Shown: positions 11,010 through 21,941, counted from the stretch's first letter. The stretch is 64,000 nt of DNA from Capillidium heterosporum (GCA_016630905.1 WBMQ01000006.1:1240001-1304000), one strand, 5' to 3'. Translations and numbers: made by a program. Notes: generated by a model not told the origin, from the sequence alone.

Positions 11010-13289
11010 ATGACCAGCGATATACGTAACCAAGCTATAATGTCCAACGTAGGTAAAGCGTCGGAAGCTATTCCCATGCATAACTTGGAGGACGTACAGC
11101 TACCTCCCTCCGAGCTATTTGGTATTCACGTCTTCAATCTAAAAGCCATGGCCAAAGCATTGCCCAAGCCCATCTTCATGTCCTTTACCAAGCAGCTTAG
11201 AGGTCGCCAGAACTTGGATAAGGTTACCGCTGATGCCATTGCCCACGCCGTACGCATCTGGGCCATGGAGCGCGGTGCTTCCCACTTCACCCACTGGTTC
11301 CAGCCTCAGACCGATTCTACCGCCGAAAAGCACGATTCCTTTTTATCGTTACGATTAGGTTCGATAATTAACGCCGAAGAAGCTACCCCTATCGATTCCT
11401 TCTCTGGGTCTCAGCTGTTACAGTCCGAACCCGATGCTTCCAGCTTCCCTTCTGGTGGTGTACGATCTACTTTTGAAGCTCGTGGTTATACGATTTGGGA
11501 TACTACTTCCCCTATGTTTGTGCGTCCTGGTCCTAACAAGACCGCCATTTTATATATCCCTTCTGTCTACATCTCTTACAACGGAGACGCTTTAGACCAA
11601 AAGACCATCCTATTGCGTTCAAATGAAGCCATCAACCGTGCAACTTGCGAGCTATTAGCATTAATTGATCCCGTACCAGCCGGATCCCCACCCTATGTCA
11701 ACCGTGTATACACGACTCTGGGTACTGAGCAGGAGTTCTTTTTGATGGAGCGTAACTTGGTAGCCCTCAGACCTGATATCAAGATTACCGGACGTTCCTT
11801 GATCGGCCACTTGCCCCCCAAGCACCAGCAATTGGAAGACCACTACTTTGGCGGTATCCCCAGTCGTGTCTTACAGACGATCAACGAGGCTGAGCTCGAA
11901 CTTTACAAGCTAGGTGTACCCGTCAAGACTAGACACAACGAAGTAGCCCCTGGTCAGTTCGAGATCGCTCCAGTCTTTGAAGAAGCCGGTATTGCTGTTG
12001 ATCACAATTTATTGACTATGGACGTCCTTCACAAGGTAGCTCACCGTAACAATTTACAGATTTTATATCACGAAAAGCCATTCATGGGAGTTAACGGTTC
12101 AGGTAAGCACTGTAACTGGGCCATTTCTACTGACCGCGGCTCCAACTTATTGGATCCCACCGTCCGCCCCGAGACCAACTACCGATTCCTATTGACTGTG
12201 TTGGCCACCTTGAACGCTGTCCAGAAGCACGGTGGATTGTTGCGTGCCTCCATTGCCTCAGCCTCCAACGACCACCGTCTCGGTGCCAACGAGGCTCCAC
12301 CTGGTATCGTCTCAGTATTCTTAGGTGACCACATCAGTGAAGTCTTAAACTCAATTGAAGAATCACGCCCCATCAAATCCTTCTCCCTTCCTTCATTACA
12401 GACCATCAAGTTAGGTGGCACTATCATCGACCTCAAGGTACCTACTCTACCTAACATTGATCGTGATTTGACTGATCGCAATCGTACTTCTCCCTTCGCC
12501 TTCACCGGCAACAAGTTCGAATTCCGTGCTGTAGGGTCTAAGCAGTCACCTTCCTTCCCAGTAGCCTTGTTGAACGCTGCCGTAGCTTCTTCCATGCGCG
12601 ATATCATCAAGGATCTTTACAAGGCCAAAGGAGACAAACCCTACGTCACCGACGAGGATAAAATCACTGTCATCCGGGAGTGGATCACCAAGACCAAAGC
12701 AGCTCGTTTCGAAGGTGACAACTACAGCCAGGCTTGGGCCGATGAAGCTGAAAAGCGTGGCTTGAAAAACATCAAGAACTCGATGGAAGCCTTCCGTCAG
12801 CTATTAGAATCTGAAAACGAGAAGATGTTGACCGACTCCGAGCTAGGTATCTTCAGCGAGACCGAACTCAAATCCAGATACCATATCCTTGTCGAACGCT
12901 ACGCCAAAGATATCTTAGTTGAAGCCAACACCATGATCATGCTGTTACGTCAACTCGTCATCCCAGCCGTTGTCGAGTACCGCAAGTCCCTAAGTGAGAA
13001 CATCCAACTTGCCGCCGCTATAGGTGGTAGCAACAAAGCTCCTGAAGTTGCCATCCTTGCCGAAATCGAACCAGCCTTCAAAGGTGCTTGGGAATCTACC
13101 TTGGAGTTGGAGAAGTTGGTTGAAAAGGCCAACCATTTGGAAGAGAACTTCGAAGCCCAAGGTGACTTGTGTGGTACCGAGATCATGCCTGCCATGCATA
13201 AAGCTAGAGAATTCGCTGATCAGTTGGAGCATTTGGTTGCTGACAAGTTCTGGGCTTTACCCAAGTACCACGAACTCTTCTTTGCTTAA
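11010..13289 (+). CDS. Type III glutamine synthetase, copy 1
   Basis: An intron-free reading frame of 759 residues, slightly longer than typical bacterial GSIII (about 700-730). It makes glutamine from glutamate, ammonia and ATP. GSIII signatures are present in order: an N-terminal domain with SELFGIHVFNLKAM, RHNEVAPGQFEIAP near residue 310, a KPFMGVNGSGKHCNW block near 355, ASNDHRLGANEAPPG near 425, and DRNRTSPFAFTGNKFEFR near 490. This class (GlnN) is known from Bacteroides, cyanobacteria, some algae and amoebae, and is distinct from the short GSII enzyme usual in fungi. The gene lies tail to tail with a second copy at 14557-16836; by my count the proteins differ at about 20 of 759 positions. 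Absence of introns contrasts with the heavily spliced neighbours and may indicate acquisition or retroposition, although the promoter was duplicated with it. Confidence 0.95.
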   Translation: MTSDIRNQAIMSNVGKASEAIPMHNLEDVQLPPSELFGIHVFNLKAMAKALPKPIFMSFTKQLRGRQNLDKVTADAIAHAVRIWAMERGASHFTHWFQPQTDSTAEKHDSFLSLRLGSIINAEEATPIDSFSGSQLLQSEPDASSFPSGGVRSTFEARGYTIWDTTSPMFVRPGPNKTAILYIPSVYISYNGDALDQKTILLRSNEAINRATCELLALIDPVPAGSPPYVNRVYTTLGTEQEFFLMERNLVALRPDIKITGRSLIGHLPPKHQQLEDHYFGGIPSRVLQTINEAELELYKLGVPVKTRHNEVAPGQFEIAPVFEEAGIAVDHNLLTMDVLHKVAHRNNLQILYHEKPFMGVNGSGKHCNWAISTDRGSNLLDPTVRPETNYRFLLTVLATLNAVQKHGGLLRASIASASNDHRLGANEAPPGIVSVFLGDHISEVLNSIEESRPIKSFSLPSLQTIKLGGTIIDLKVPTLPNIDRDLTDRNRTSPFAFTGNKFEFRAVGSKQSPSFPVALLNAAVASSMRDIIKDLYKAKGDKPYVTDEDKITVIREWITKTKAARFEGDNYSQAWADEAEKRGLKNIKNSMEAFRQLLESENEKMLTDSELGIFSETELKSRYHILVERYAKDILVEANTMIMLLRQLVIPAVVEYRKSLSENIQLAAAIGGSNKAPEVAILAEIEPAFKGAWESTLELEKLVEKANHLEENFEAQGDLCGTEIMPAMHKAREFADQLEHLVADKFWALPKYHELFFA

Positions 13290-14556
13290 ATTGTTAGCTT
13301 AGACTATAATTTGATGAAGTACTTTAAGTACACCTCCCCATCCCTTCTTTTATCTCCCTATCACTCCTCTATTTTATCCTATCCTTCTTTGCCACTCCTG
13401 TGTAAGTATAGGTATCTAAATTATATATTGGCTTTGCCCCCAAATGAATACCTATAGTATAAACATTTATCTCACTACTTGATGTTAGATAGTATTCTTT
13501 TACTATAGTGCAAGCTGAAATAGATATATTAATAGCGTACAATATAATATATATGTTTAATACTTGCATATATAATTGAAAGCTTTATACTTAAAGTTAG
13601 ATTGTACATTCATTAGTTATCCAACCTACCTCTTTTTTCATCCTTTGTAACAATATACTACTCTTACTATAAAAAACTAATCTAAAGAATATTGATATAA
13701 GAGAGGAAACAAACCATTCTTATATCGATATATATATAATGAATTGAGACCATTTATTTTATGAGTAGTAGAAACATTCGCTTATTATAAAGAATTTGAA
13801 ATTTATATAAGAATAGTTGAACTAAAACAATATTAATCTTACCTTTGATTTTTATGAAGCTGCCATGATATCGGTTGATTTTGCCAGCTTTGAATTTGTA
13901 ATTAAAGCTAAAAATATGTAAATACGATAAACCTCCATACCTTTAGCTTTAATGAACCAACCATTTGAATTTTTTAGTTGAAATTAGCTTTTCATTCTGC
14001 AGTCTATCTGAATTGGTATATGAAATAAGTCTAATACTTTTAAACAAACACTTGAACTTATATACTACAACCTATAAGCCTACTATTTATATCTCACCTA
14101 CTTTTAAAAGTTATTTTAAATTATATCCTATTTGCCTGAAGTTATAACGGTAATTGCATCTCACCTTATATAAAAATAAACGTAAACCTATTTATTCTTT
14201 CTTGTACATCAATGGCTTCTAACTTAAAGTAACAAAGCATAAGTTTGGAAATAAAATTGAAGAGGTAGAAAGTAAAGGCATAGCTTTGTAATAGAAAATA
14301 TGTCTAAAAACATTAAAAATAACAGCAACAAAATAAAGCCCGGTTATATACATATATATTTCTGATTGTCAATCAAACAGAAAAAAGTAAAGTGTAGGAG
14401 GTAGTATTTATGCTGCATAGATTGACTTGAAGACAGATAAACAGTATAGGTACCTATATCTACACGGAAGTGATTGAAAAGTTTATGAAAAGGTAAAGCG
14501 AGGGAGAGTGTGTGATAAAGATTTGGTTGTATCTAGGTATGGGTCAAGTCAGTAGC
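13290..14556. other. Spacer between the two inverted glutamine synthetase genes
   Basis: About 1.27 kb of strongly AT-rich, non-coding sequence with many TATATA tracts. The two genes converge here, so it contains both 3' ends. Sequence similarity between the two arms stops essentially at the stop codons: the bases after each stop do not match. No gene or mobile element was seen. Confidence 0.7.
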
Positions 14557-16836
14557 TTAAGCAAAGAAGAGCTCATGGTACTTGGGTAAAGCCCAGAACT
14601 TGTCAGCAACCAAATGCTCCAACTGATCAGCGAATTCTCTAGCTTTATGCATGGCAGGCATGATCTCGGTACCACACAAGTCACCTTGGGCTTCGAAGCT
14701 CTCCTCCAAATGGTTGGCCTGTTCAACCAACTTCTCCAACTCCAAGGTAGATTCCCAAGCACCTTTGAAGGCTGGTTCGATTTCGGCAAGGATGGCAACT
14801 TCAGGAGCTTTGTTGCTACCACCTACAGCAGCGGCAAGTTGGATGTTCTCACTTAGGGACTTGCGGTACTCGACAACGGCTGGGATGACGAGTTGACGTA
14901 ACAGCATGATCATGGTGTTGGCTTCAACTAAGATATCTTTGGCGTAGCGTTCGACAAGGATGTGGTATCTGGATTTGAGCTCGGTCTCGCTGAAGATACC
15001 TAACTCGGAGTCGGTCAACATCTTCTCGTTTTCAGATTCTAATAGCTGACGGAAGGCTTCCATTGAGTTCTTGATGTTTTTCAAGCCACGCTTTTCAGCT
15101 TCATCGGCCCAAGCCTGGCTGTAGTTATCGCCTTCGAAGCGAACGGCCTTGGTCTTGGTGATCCATTCACGAATCACAGTGATCTTATCTTCATCGGTGA
15201 CGTAGGGCTTATCTCCCTTAGCCTTGTAGAGATCTTTAATCATCTCACGCATGGAAGAAGCTACAGCAGCATTCAACAAGGCTACTGGGAAGGAAGGTGA
15301 CTGCTTAGACCCTACAGCACGGAATTCGAACTTGTTGCCGGTGAAGGCGAAGGGAGAAGTACGATTGCGATCAGTCAAATCACGATCAATGTTGGGTAGA
15401 GTGGGTACCTTCAAATCTAAAATAGTGCCACCTAACTTGATGGTCTGTAATGAAGGAAGGGAGAAGGATTTGATGGGACGTGATTCTTCAATTGAGTTTA
15501 AGACTTCACTGATGTGGTCACCTAAGAATACTGAGACGATACCAGGTGGAGCCTCGTTGGCACCGAGACGGTGGTCGTTGGAGGCTGAGGCAATGGAGGC
15601 ACGCAACAATCCACCGTGCTTCTGAACAGCGTTCAAGGTGGCCAACACAGTCAATAGGAATCGGTAGTTGGTCTCGGGGCGGACGGTGGGATCCAATAAG
15701 TTGGAGCCGCGATCGGTAGAGATGGCCCAGTTACAGTGCTTACCTGAACCGTTAACTCCCATGAATGGCTTTTCGTGATACAAAATTTGTAAATGATTAC
15801 GGTGAGCTACCTTGTGAAGGACGTCCATAGTCAATAAGTTGTGATCGACGGCAATACCGGCTTCCTCGAATATAGGGGCAATTTCAAACTGACCGGGGGC
15901 GACCTCATTGTGCCTAGTCTTGACGGGTACACCTAGCTTGTAAAGTTCGAGCTCAGCCTCGTTGATCGTCTGTAAGACACGACTGGGGATACCGCCAAAG
16001 TAGTGGTCTTCCAATTGCTGGTGCTTGGGGGGCAAGTGGCCGATCAAGGAACGTCCGGTAATCTTGATATCAGGTCTGAGGGCTACCAAGTTACGCTCCA
16101 TCAAAAAGAACTCCTGCTCAGTACCCAGAGTCGTGTATACACGGTTGACATAAGGTGGGGATCCGACTGGTACGGGGTCGATCAGAGACAACAATTCGCA
16201 GGTGGTACGATTGATGGCCTCGTTCGAACGTAACAGAATAGTCTTCTGATCCAAGGCATCACCATTGTAGGAGATATAAACCGAGGGAATATACAAAATG
16301 GCGGTCTTGTTGGGTCCGGGACGCACAAACATAGGGGAGGTAGTGTCCCAGATCGTATAACCACGAGCTTCAAAAGTGGATCGTACACCACCAGAAGGGA
16401 AGCTGGAAGCATCGGGTTCGGACTGTAACAGCTGAGACCCAGAGAAAGAGTCAAATGGAGTAGCTTCCTCAGCGTTAATTGCTGAACCTAATCGTAATGT
16501 CAAGAAGGAATCATGCTTTTCGGCGGTAGAATCGGTCTGAGGCTGGAACCAGTGGGTAAAGTGGGAAGCACCACGTTCCATGGCCCAGATGCGTACGGCG
16601 TGGGCAATGGCATCAGCGGTAACCTTATCCAAGTTCTGGCGACCTCTAAGCTGCTTGGTAAAGGACATAAAAATGGGCTTGGGCAATGCTTTGGCCATGG
16701 CTTTTAAATTGAAGACGTGAATACCAAATAGCTCGGAGGGAGGCGATTGGACATCCTCAAGGTTGTGCATGGGGATAGCTTCAGACGCCCTACTTATGTT
16801 GGACATTATGGATTGGTTACGAATATCACTGGTCAT
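14557..16836 (-). CDS. Type III glutamine synthetase, copy 2
   Basis: An intron-free frame of 759 residues, near-identical to the copy at 11010-13289 and with all the same GSIII motifs. Substitutions are concentrated in the first 30 residues (QSIMSNISRAS versus QAIMSNVGKAS) and are mostly conservative elsewhere (V/I, A/S, A/V, K/Q). Nucleotide identity is also very high, including at many synonymous sites, while the upstream flanks have diverged much more. That pattern suggests gene conversion between inverted copies or strong recent homogenisation. Both copies look functional. Different promoters could allow expression under different nitrogen conditions; this is inference. Confidence 0.95.
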   Translation of the reverse strand: MTSDIRNQSIMSNISRASEAIPMHNLEDVQSPPSELFGIHVFNLKAMAKALPKPIFMSFTKQLRGRQNLDKVTADAIAHAVRIWAMERGASHFTHWFQPQTDSTAEKHDSFLTLRLGSAINAEEATPFDSFSGSQLLQSEPDASSFPSGGVRSTFEARGYTIWDTTSPMFVRPGPNKTAILYIPSVYISYNGDALDQKTILLRSNEAINRTTCELLSLIDPVPVGSPPYVNRVYTTLGTEQEFFLMERNLVALRPDIKITGRSLIGHLPPKHQQLEDHYFGGIPSRVLQTINEAELELYKLGVPVKTRHNEVAPGQFEIAPIFEEAGIAVDHNLLTMDVLHKVAHRNHLQILYHEKPFMGVNGSGKHCNWAISTDRGSNLLDPTVRPETNYRFLLTVLATLNAVQKHGGLLRASIASASNDHRLGANEAPPGIVSVFLGDHISEVLNSIEESRPIKSFSLPSLQTIKLGGTILDLKVPTLPNIDRDLTDRNRTSPFAFTGNKFEFRAVGSKQSPSFPVALLNAAVASSMREMIKDLYKAKGDKPYVTDEDKITVIREWITKTKAVRFEGDNYSQAWADEAEKRGLKNIKNSMEAFRQLLESENEKMLTDSELGIFSETELKSRYHILVERYAKDILVEANTMIMLLRQLVIPAVVEYRKSLSENIQLAAAVGGSNKAPEVAILAEIEPAFKGAWESTLELEKLVEQANHLEESFEAQGDLCGTEIMPAMHKAREFADQLEHLVADKFWALPKYHELFFA

Positions 16837-18557
16837 CTTGAATGTTCTTTTTCTAAATCAATATCTGCTTGGTCTAATAAAAGGTTTACCTGAGGCTTTA
16901 CTATCTTTTTCTTGGAATTGGAGTTGAGATGACGTTTATAAAATTTTTGCTTCCAACCCAATCGGCTCTATTTATACCCTCTATTCCTTCGAGCATAATT
17001 GATTCAGCCATAACCAATTGTAATGAGATTGATTCGGGCCTTTTGTCAGTGAAAAGTCGCCAACGTATTGATTTAGAAGCGGTATTATTGTTGTGGTAGC
17101 TTTATCTCCAGCTCATTCCGAGTCACTGATAACCTTCTTAATTCTAATCTATATTTAGATAGCTTTTGAACTTCGATTTGAGAAACCTATCAAATAGGAA
17201 GCGATAAAGATGCTACCCTCCATTAGGAAATACCGAGATAAAGTCAAAAATAGCTAGGTCCTTGAGTGAGGGAGACCTGGTAGAGTGAAGCTGGCTATAT
17301 ATAGGCTTCATAATTGTCTATATACATGCTCTTTTCTCATATACAAGCCAGTGCTTACTTTTAATTTTTAGACTCTTGATTGTAAAAGTGTGATCAGTTG
17401 TATGGCTGATTTGATATGGGATAAACTTCTATTCTCTATCTAGCTCTTCGTATTGTTTTCCAATCTCAGCCTTTTGCAGTAACATTCAGATAATGATGAA
17501 AACTGGACTATTTAAAAAATGCAAAGTTGATGCTCTACTCCTCACCAACAATCAACACCTACCTAAAGTTATTTTTGACATCCGAGTGTATAAAAACCGC
17601 ATCACTTTCTACCTGCTGCTATACAAATCCTTCAACTAGTATTTTTAGCACTAAAGCCTAATCTAAATATAGCTTTTTGGCAATATATACCAAAACAGAG
17701 GTTGAAAATATAACATAGTCAGCTGTCAATTCTGCCACATCATCAGCTCTAGATTGGAATTGGCATTGATAAGATCTCATAATTGCATTATCGTCTAAAC
17801 TGGTACATTTCTGTTATCTATAAAGGCTGGTATATTTCAAAACGCAGTCTTGAACAACCAATTTGCAATAATAATCAAGAACGGATGTTATTTCCTACTG
17901 CAAGTCTAAAAACCTCCTATCTGCTTTAGCATTTGTAGATTCTCTCTATATAAGAAATGGATGATATTGCTTCAAGCAACGTGAAGAATGGATGAAATAC
18001 CTTTACAAAGCATGCTACGACCAAACTTTAATATATGTTACTATATACACTGTTGGTTTAAAAGTATTGAATATATTTATAAAGGAAAGTTTTTATCAAC
18101 TATTTAGTATTAAGTACCAGGCACAATGTGATTTGTCTGTACCATGTGGAACTCATTATATACATTGATAAGCTTTAATAAAGCAGTTCGAAAAGACCAA
18201 AAATATATAACAAAACGAATAAACCTTTGCTAAGTTCTTTATGAAATACTCGATTGAAAGACAAATTTCCTGATTAGTATATAACCGCTATATGGATATA
18301 ATACAAGTGTTGGAGCAGTGCTATCTAAAGTGTCGTGCATTGTTAAAATATAAATTATTTTTACTAATAACACTGGTAGTTAAATTTCAGCCAATGGAGT
18401 TTAATTTTTAAATATAAGAAGCTTTATTACCTTACGAGATTTAGCTGATAAATAATATATGCTAAATCTGAAATAATGTGGTTGTAACTAAAATTTAATC
18501 AAATGAAAATAAAAATTACTCACCAGTTTATACTTTGAGCAGCTATAAAGACTATAC
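16837..18557. promoter_or_regulatory. 5' flank and promoter of glutamine synthetase copy 2
   Basis: Read on the minus strand, this region has a TATAAATA box at 16976-16969, about 140 bp upstream of the ATG, followed by a GATTGGGTT block and an AACGTCATC block, all matched in the first copy. A candidate leader intron spans 16889-16853. A GATAAG site sits at 17768-17773 in the conserved AGATCTTATCA box. From about 17900 to 18557 the sequence is AT-rich and holds nothing I recognise. Confidence 0.6.
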
Positions 18558-18956
18558 TTAGCTACGGTCGACAATCGATAAATCAAATTGACCATCACCA
18601 CCTCGCTTCACCCAAGTTAAAGCTTCGACGTTATGGTAGTAAAGGGTATTGTAAAAATGAGGGAACTGTTGCACACCATCCTTCAACTGAACATCCTCCA
18701 ACTTCAAGCTTTCTTTCAAGTTCTCAACCTTGATTTTGAAGATGGCTACTTTATCAAATTCTTTAAAGAAAGTGTTTACGACATGTGCAACTTGGTGGAA
18801 AAAACTCAAATGTACGTACCCATCCTTCTTGTCGAGTTCCGTTTCGGGTAATGGAACAGCTATACGTAGTGGAGACTTGATATATTCTTCCAAAATTTCA
18901 ACCTTATCGCTAAAGATCTTGTACACGTATTGCTCTTCAACTTGAGTGCTTGCCAT
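18558..18956 (-). CDS. DUF952 family protein
   Basis: A single-exon frame of 132 residues. It matches the DUF952 family (PF06108) pattern: an N-terminal YVYKIFS strand, the central DGYVHLSFFHQVAHVVNTFF block containing the family hallmark DGxxHLS, a FKIKVENLKE strand, then FPHFYNTLYYHNVEALTWVKR. Members are small soluble proteins in bacteria and fungi with no established biochemical function; the fold resembles ADP-ribosyltransferase-like proteins in some classifications, but I would not assign an activity. It diverges from the DUF726 lipase gene beginning at 19118, with 161 bp between the starts. Confidence 0.85.
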   Translation of the reverse strand: MASTQVEEQYVYKIFSDKVEILEEYIKSPLRIAVPLPETELDKKDGYVHLSFFHQVAHVVNTFFKEFDKVAIFKIKVENLKESLKLEDVQLKDGVQQFPHFYNTLYYHNVEALTWVKRGGDGQFDLSIVDRS

Positions 18957-19117
18957 TTTTCCGATTACTTTAATTACAAAGGTGAACCAGTTTTCTTCAA
19001 CTTTTTATGTAAATCTGCAAGGATTTCCAAACTTTAGTAAGCTTATGTGTCATCATAAGTTCCATACAAAATGCAAAATCACTTGTAAATCCAAACTCTC
19101 AAGTTTATAAGAATCGG

Positions 19118-21027
19118 ATGAAAAGCATTGAGGCCAATACAAGTAAAGTGACGGAAGAAGATGAGGCCGATATAATTGATAGAGAGTATTTAGTGTATTT
19201 GAAGGAAGAGATAGTCCCCGAACATTTACTTTCCATATTATTTATTATCTACAACTTGGCTAACCGCCCTATAAATGTTCAAGCTTATGCGCTGGAGGAA
19301 CACAGTTTGGAACTTGATACTTTAAACAGCTATACCCTGAACTTTAAAGTTTGGTTAAAGTCCCTCGTTGAGCAGTGTAATGAATGGCTAGGTAAAAACA
19401 TTCTTTTATTATTCAATGTATTTATAATTTTTAAAATGAAGGTAAAGAAACAAGTATAGAAGACTTGGATTTCGACTTAAATTTGTTAGCGTTAAAGGAA
19501 TCCATAATTGCAAATAAAACATTATGCTGGGCAATCATAATACAGCTCTTGATAAAATTTCTATCGACCGGTTCTTACGACGCTAGGAATCGCAATTTGC
19601 TGAGGTTGTTGAGTGTAAAGTTAAATATCAGCTACATGGACTTTGTTTATAAGATAGAAGGTCCAATTGCTAGAGATATCAGTCTAGACGGTAAATCTGA
19701 AGGTGGTGGTAAGGTGGTCAACAAAAGTAGCGGAGACGATAACAAGACGAGAAATATGTTGCTAACTTCGTTGGGTGCCATAGGCGGTGGACTAGCTTTA
19801 GCCTTCACCGGTGGCCTTGCTGCTCCTGCTGTTTTACCTTACCTTTCAGGTCTAATAGGGACTTCTTTATTGACTGGGGCTTCAGGTCTAGCTGTCGTCA
19901 CGTCACTTTTTGGTGCCACCGGAGCAGGTACTATATTATATATATATTTATGTTAAAGCCTATACTTTAGGGTTGGTTGGTAATTGGAATTGAACGACAA
20001 AAGTGTTTTTAATGTAAATTTTTTAGGCTATAGAGTTTCACGTAGGTTGGCTGACATAGATGAGTTTCAATTCCTTAAAGTATTTGACGAGAATTTTGAT
20101 TCTCACGGTAGACTACCTCTACACACGACCATATGTGTATCTGGTTGGTTAGAGACGATTGATGATATAACGTTACCTTGGAAGGATCTGATCGATGGGG
20201 AAATCTACGCTTTGAAATTCGAAAGTGATGTCTTGTTACAAGTCGGTGGAGCTTTAAAGTCGTTGATCACTTCGGCGGCTATGACGGTAGCAGCAAAAGA
20301 AACTTTCAAAAATACGGTTCTTACCGGACTCTTAACTGCTGTCTCCTGGCCCATCGCACTTATTCAGGTTGGCACGATCGTAGATAACCGTAAGCTTTTG
20401 ATTTTTTCTTTAGGCTTTAACTGTCTTATAGCGTGGACTTTAGGTTTGGATAGAGCTGTCAAAGCTGGAATCGTACTCTCCGATGTACTCATCAACCGAC
20501 ATCACGGCAAACGTCCCGTAAATTTAATTGGGTATTCCTTAGGCGGTTTAACAATATTTGCTTGTCTTCAACGCTTAGCCGAAAAGGCTAAAGAAAATCC
20601 TACACTATACGGTATTGTCGAAAGTGCTGTTATCTTGGGAGCCCCTATAACTTGTGACAAAATTCAGTGGTTAAACGTCAAAACCGTAGTCGCCGGTAGG
20701 TTGGTCAATGGATATCTACCTAACGATTGGGTGTTGGGTTTTCTACATAGATCTCATACCTTTGGCTCTATCACCGCTGGTAATGTAGATTTAAATAAGA
20801 TCTGGGATGCCAATAATGTTAATGGTTCGGACCTGAAGGCCAAGTCGGAGGATGCAGGTATTATTAATTTGGATTTATCGGATTGGGTTAACGGGCATAC
20901 TAACTACCCTCAGGCCATACCCTCTATACTTATATATCTTAATTATTTAACGAAAGGACAGTGCAACTTTGATAGGACGGATCTGCCTGAATCGACTACT
21001 TTATTCGAATGTGCTGAACTTAGTTGA
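19118..21027 (+). CDS. MIL1: DUF726 alpha/beta-hydrolase, Mil1/TMCO4-like lipase
   Basis: Four exons (19118-19391, 19442-19927, 19971-19979, 20027-21027) total 1770 nt and give 589 residues. The hydrophobic glycine-rich block SLGAIGGGLALAFTGGLAAP and the following GATGAGLVGYRVSRRLADID are the membrane-associated DUF726 signature. The hydrolase domain carries the nucleophile elbow NLIGYSLGGLTIF, with VILGAPITCDKIQW after it. The S. cerevisiae homolog Mil1 is a medium-adaptin (AP-1 mu) interacting lipase-like protein; human TMCO4 is the counterpart. The third exon is only 9 nt; it supplies G-L-V in the conserved GAGL(V/T)GY motif. Skipping it would keep frame but remove those residues. The protein is shorter than yeast Mil1, lacking most of its N-terminal extension. 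Confidence 0.9.
19971..19979 (+). other. 9-nt microexon of the DUF726 gene
   Basis: Flanked by a TTTAG acceptor at 19970 and a GTAATT donor at 19980. It joins GCAG upstream to GCTATAGAG downstream so that the protein reads GAGLVGYRV, matching the family motif. Confidence 0.75.
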
Positions 21028-21432
21028 TATTATTTGATATATATTTGTAATAAATATGTTTGTTAAAAGCAAAATATAGTGTTGTATATTCATACACTCT
21101 GTAACTAAATATATAATTTCATAATCTTTCAAACTTGATAATTTTAAATAACCAACTTTTACCTTTATTACAGATGTAATATAACAAGGCTCTTATAGAA
21201 CTTCATATTGATATATAGTTATACATTTAAGCATATGTAAATGTTTTCGATAATAGGAAAATAGTAACGCAGTTCTTGATAAAAACTGTAAATTGAAATT
21301 TCAGATAATAGGATGTCAATAGCATAATGTTTAAACTAAACTTCATTATTACCAAAAAACAGAACTTTTAAAAAATAAAAATGAAATGCACAAACTGTAA
21401 ACCTTACATTCGTGAAACTTGGTTTATCCAAT
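21028..21432. other. Intergenic region between convergent genes
   Basis: About 400 bp of AT-rich sequence containing the 3' ends of the DUF726 and mL53 genes. No other feature was seen. Confidence 0.6.
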
Positions 21433-21729
21433 TTAATTTTTACTGTCGTCCATCAAAGCTAGCTTTCTAGTGTGCTTCTTAACTTCCATAATGATATCCT
21501 TACAGCTGATGGTGTCGGCTTTAAGTTTCAGCTGCTTGCCATCTTTGAAATCAACTTGGACAAAGGGTGGTAAGTCTAAGTTGGAACTCACCTCGCTCTT
21601 AATAACGCATTTTGGGTTACTGTTCACAGCTTTGTCGTTAAGTACGTAGTTTAAGAAGTATCGAGCCGATCCACTGTTTGCATTGTACGGAGTGAACCTT
21701 ATGTTGATGTTCGTTATGTACTTTAGCAT
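21433..21729 (-). CDS. MRPL44: Mitochondrial large ribosomal subunit protein mL53 (Mrpl44)
   Basis: A single exon of 98 residues, the same length as yeast Mrpl44. It begins MLKYITNINIRFTPYN and continues SGSARYFLNYV, CVIKSEV, PPFVQVDFKDGKQLKLKADT, and a basic helix near the end, which is the thioredoxin-like mL53 pattern. It is a structural component of the mitochondrial large subunit. It is divergently transcribed from the mL49 gene at 21942 with a 212 bp shared promoter, pairing two mitoribosomal proteins. Confidence 0.85.
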   Translation of the reverse strand: MLKYITNINIRFTPYNANSGSARYFLNYVLNDKAVNSNPKCVIKSEVSSNLDLPPFVQVDFKDGKQLKLKADTISCKDIIMEVKKHTRKLALMDDSKN

Positions 21730-21941
21730 CTTTGTCTAGGCTTGTCTTTGAATCAAAAGTTTGAAATATTTGGTTAGCAAAATGAACAGATTTACTCAAG
21801 TTTACAAGAGTAAAATTGATATATGATTGGCTTGTTACTGAAATTTGTCTTCAGATCAAGCAGAATCAAACTTTGAGCCAAAAACCCAACATCTTTGTCA
21901 AAAAATAGAGAATAGAACAAAATACTGAAGTTCGGCCAAAG
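21730..21941. promoter_or_regulatory. Shared divergent promoter of mL53 and mL49
   Basis: 212 bp lies between the two start codons. Both genes encode mitochondrial large-subunit proteins, so a shared control element is likely; no specific site could be named with confidence. Confidence 0.5.

Larger units (their letters stand above)
10050..17880. repeat. Large inverted duplication carrying GSIII genes
   Basis: Two arms in opposite orientation: about 10050-13289 and 14557-17880. Coding parts (2.28 kb each) are nearly identical; the 5' flanks (about 0.9-1.0 kb each) align in order but only in patches. The spacer of 1.27 kb is not shared. The outer limits are estimates made by eye. Confidence 0.8.

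Noticed and set aside
12179..12610. Antisense open frames of 80-143 codons inside both GSIII genes
   Set aside because: They occur at matching places in both copies only because the coding strand is conserved; they resemble no protein and reflect codon bias.
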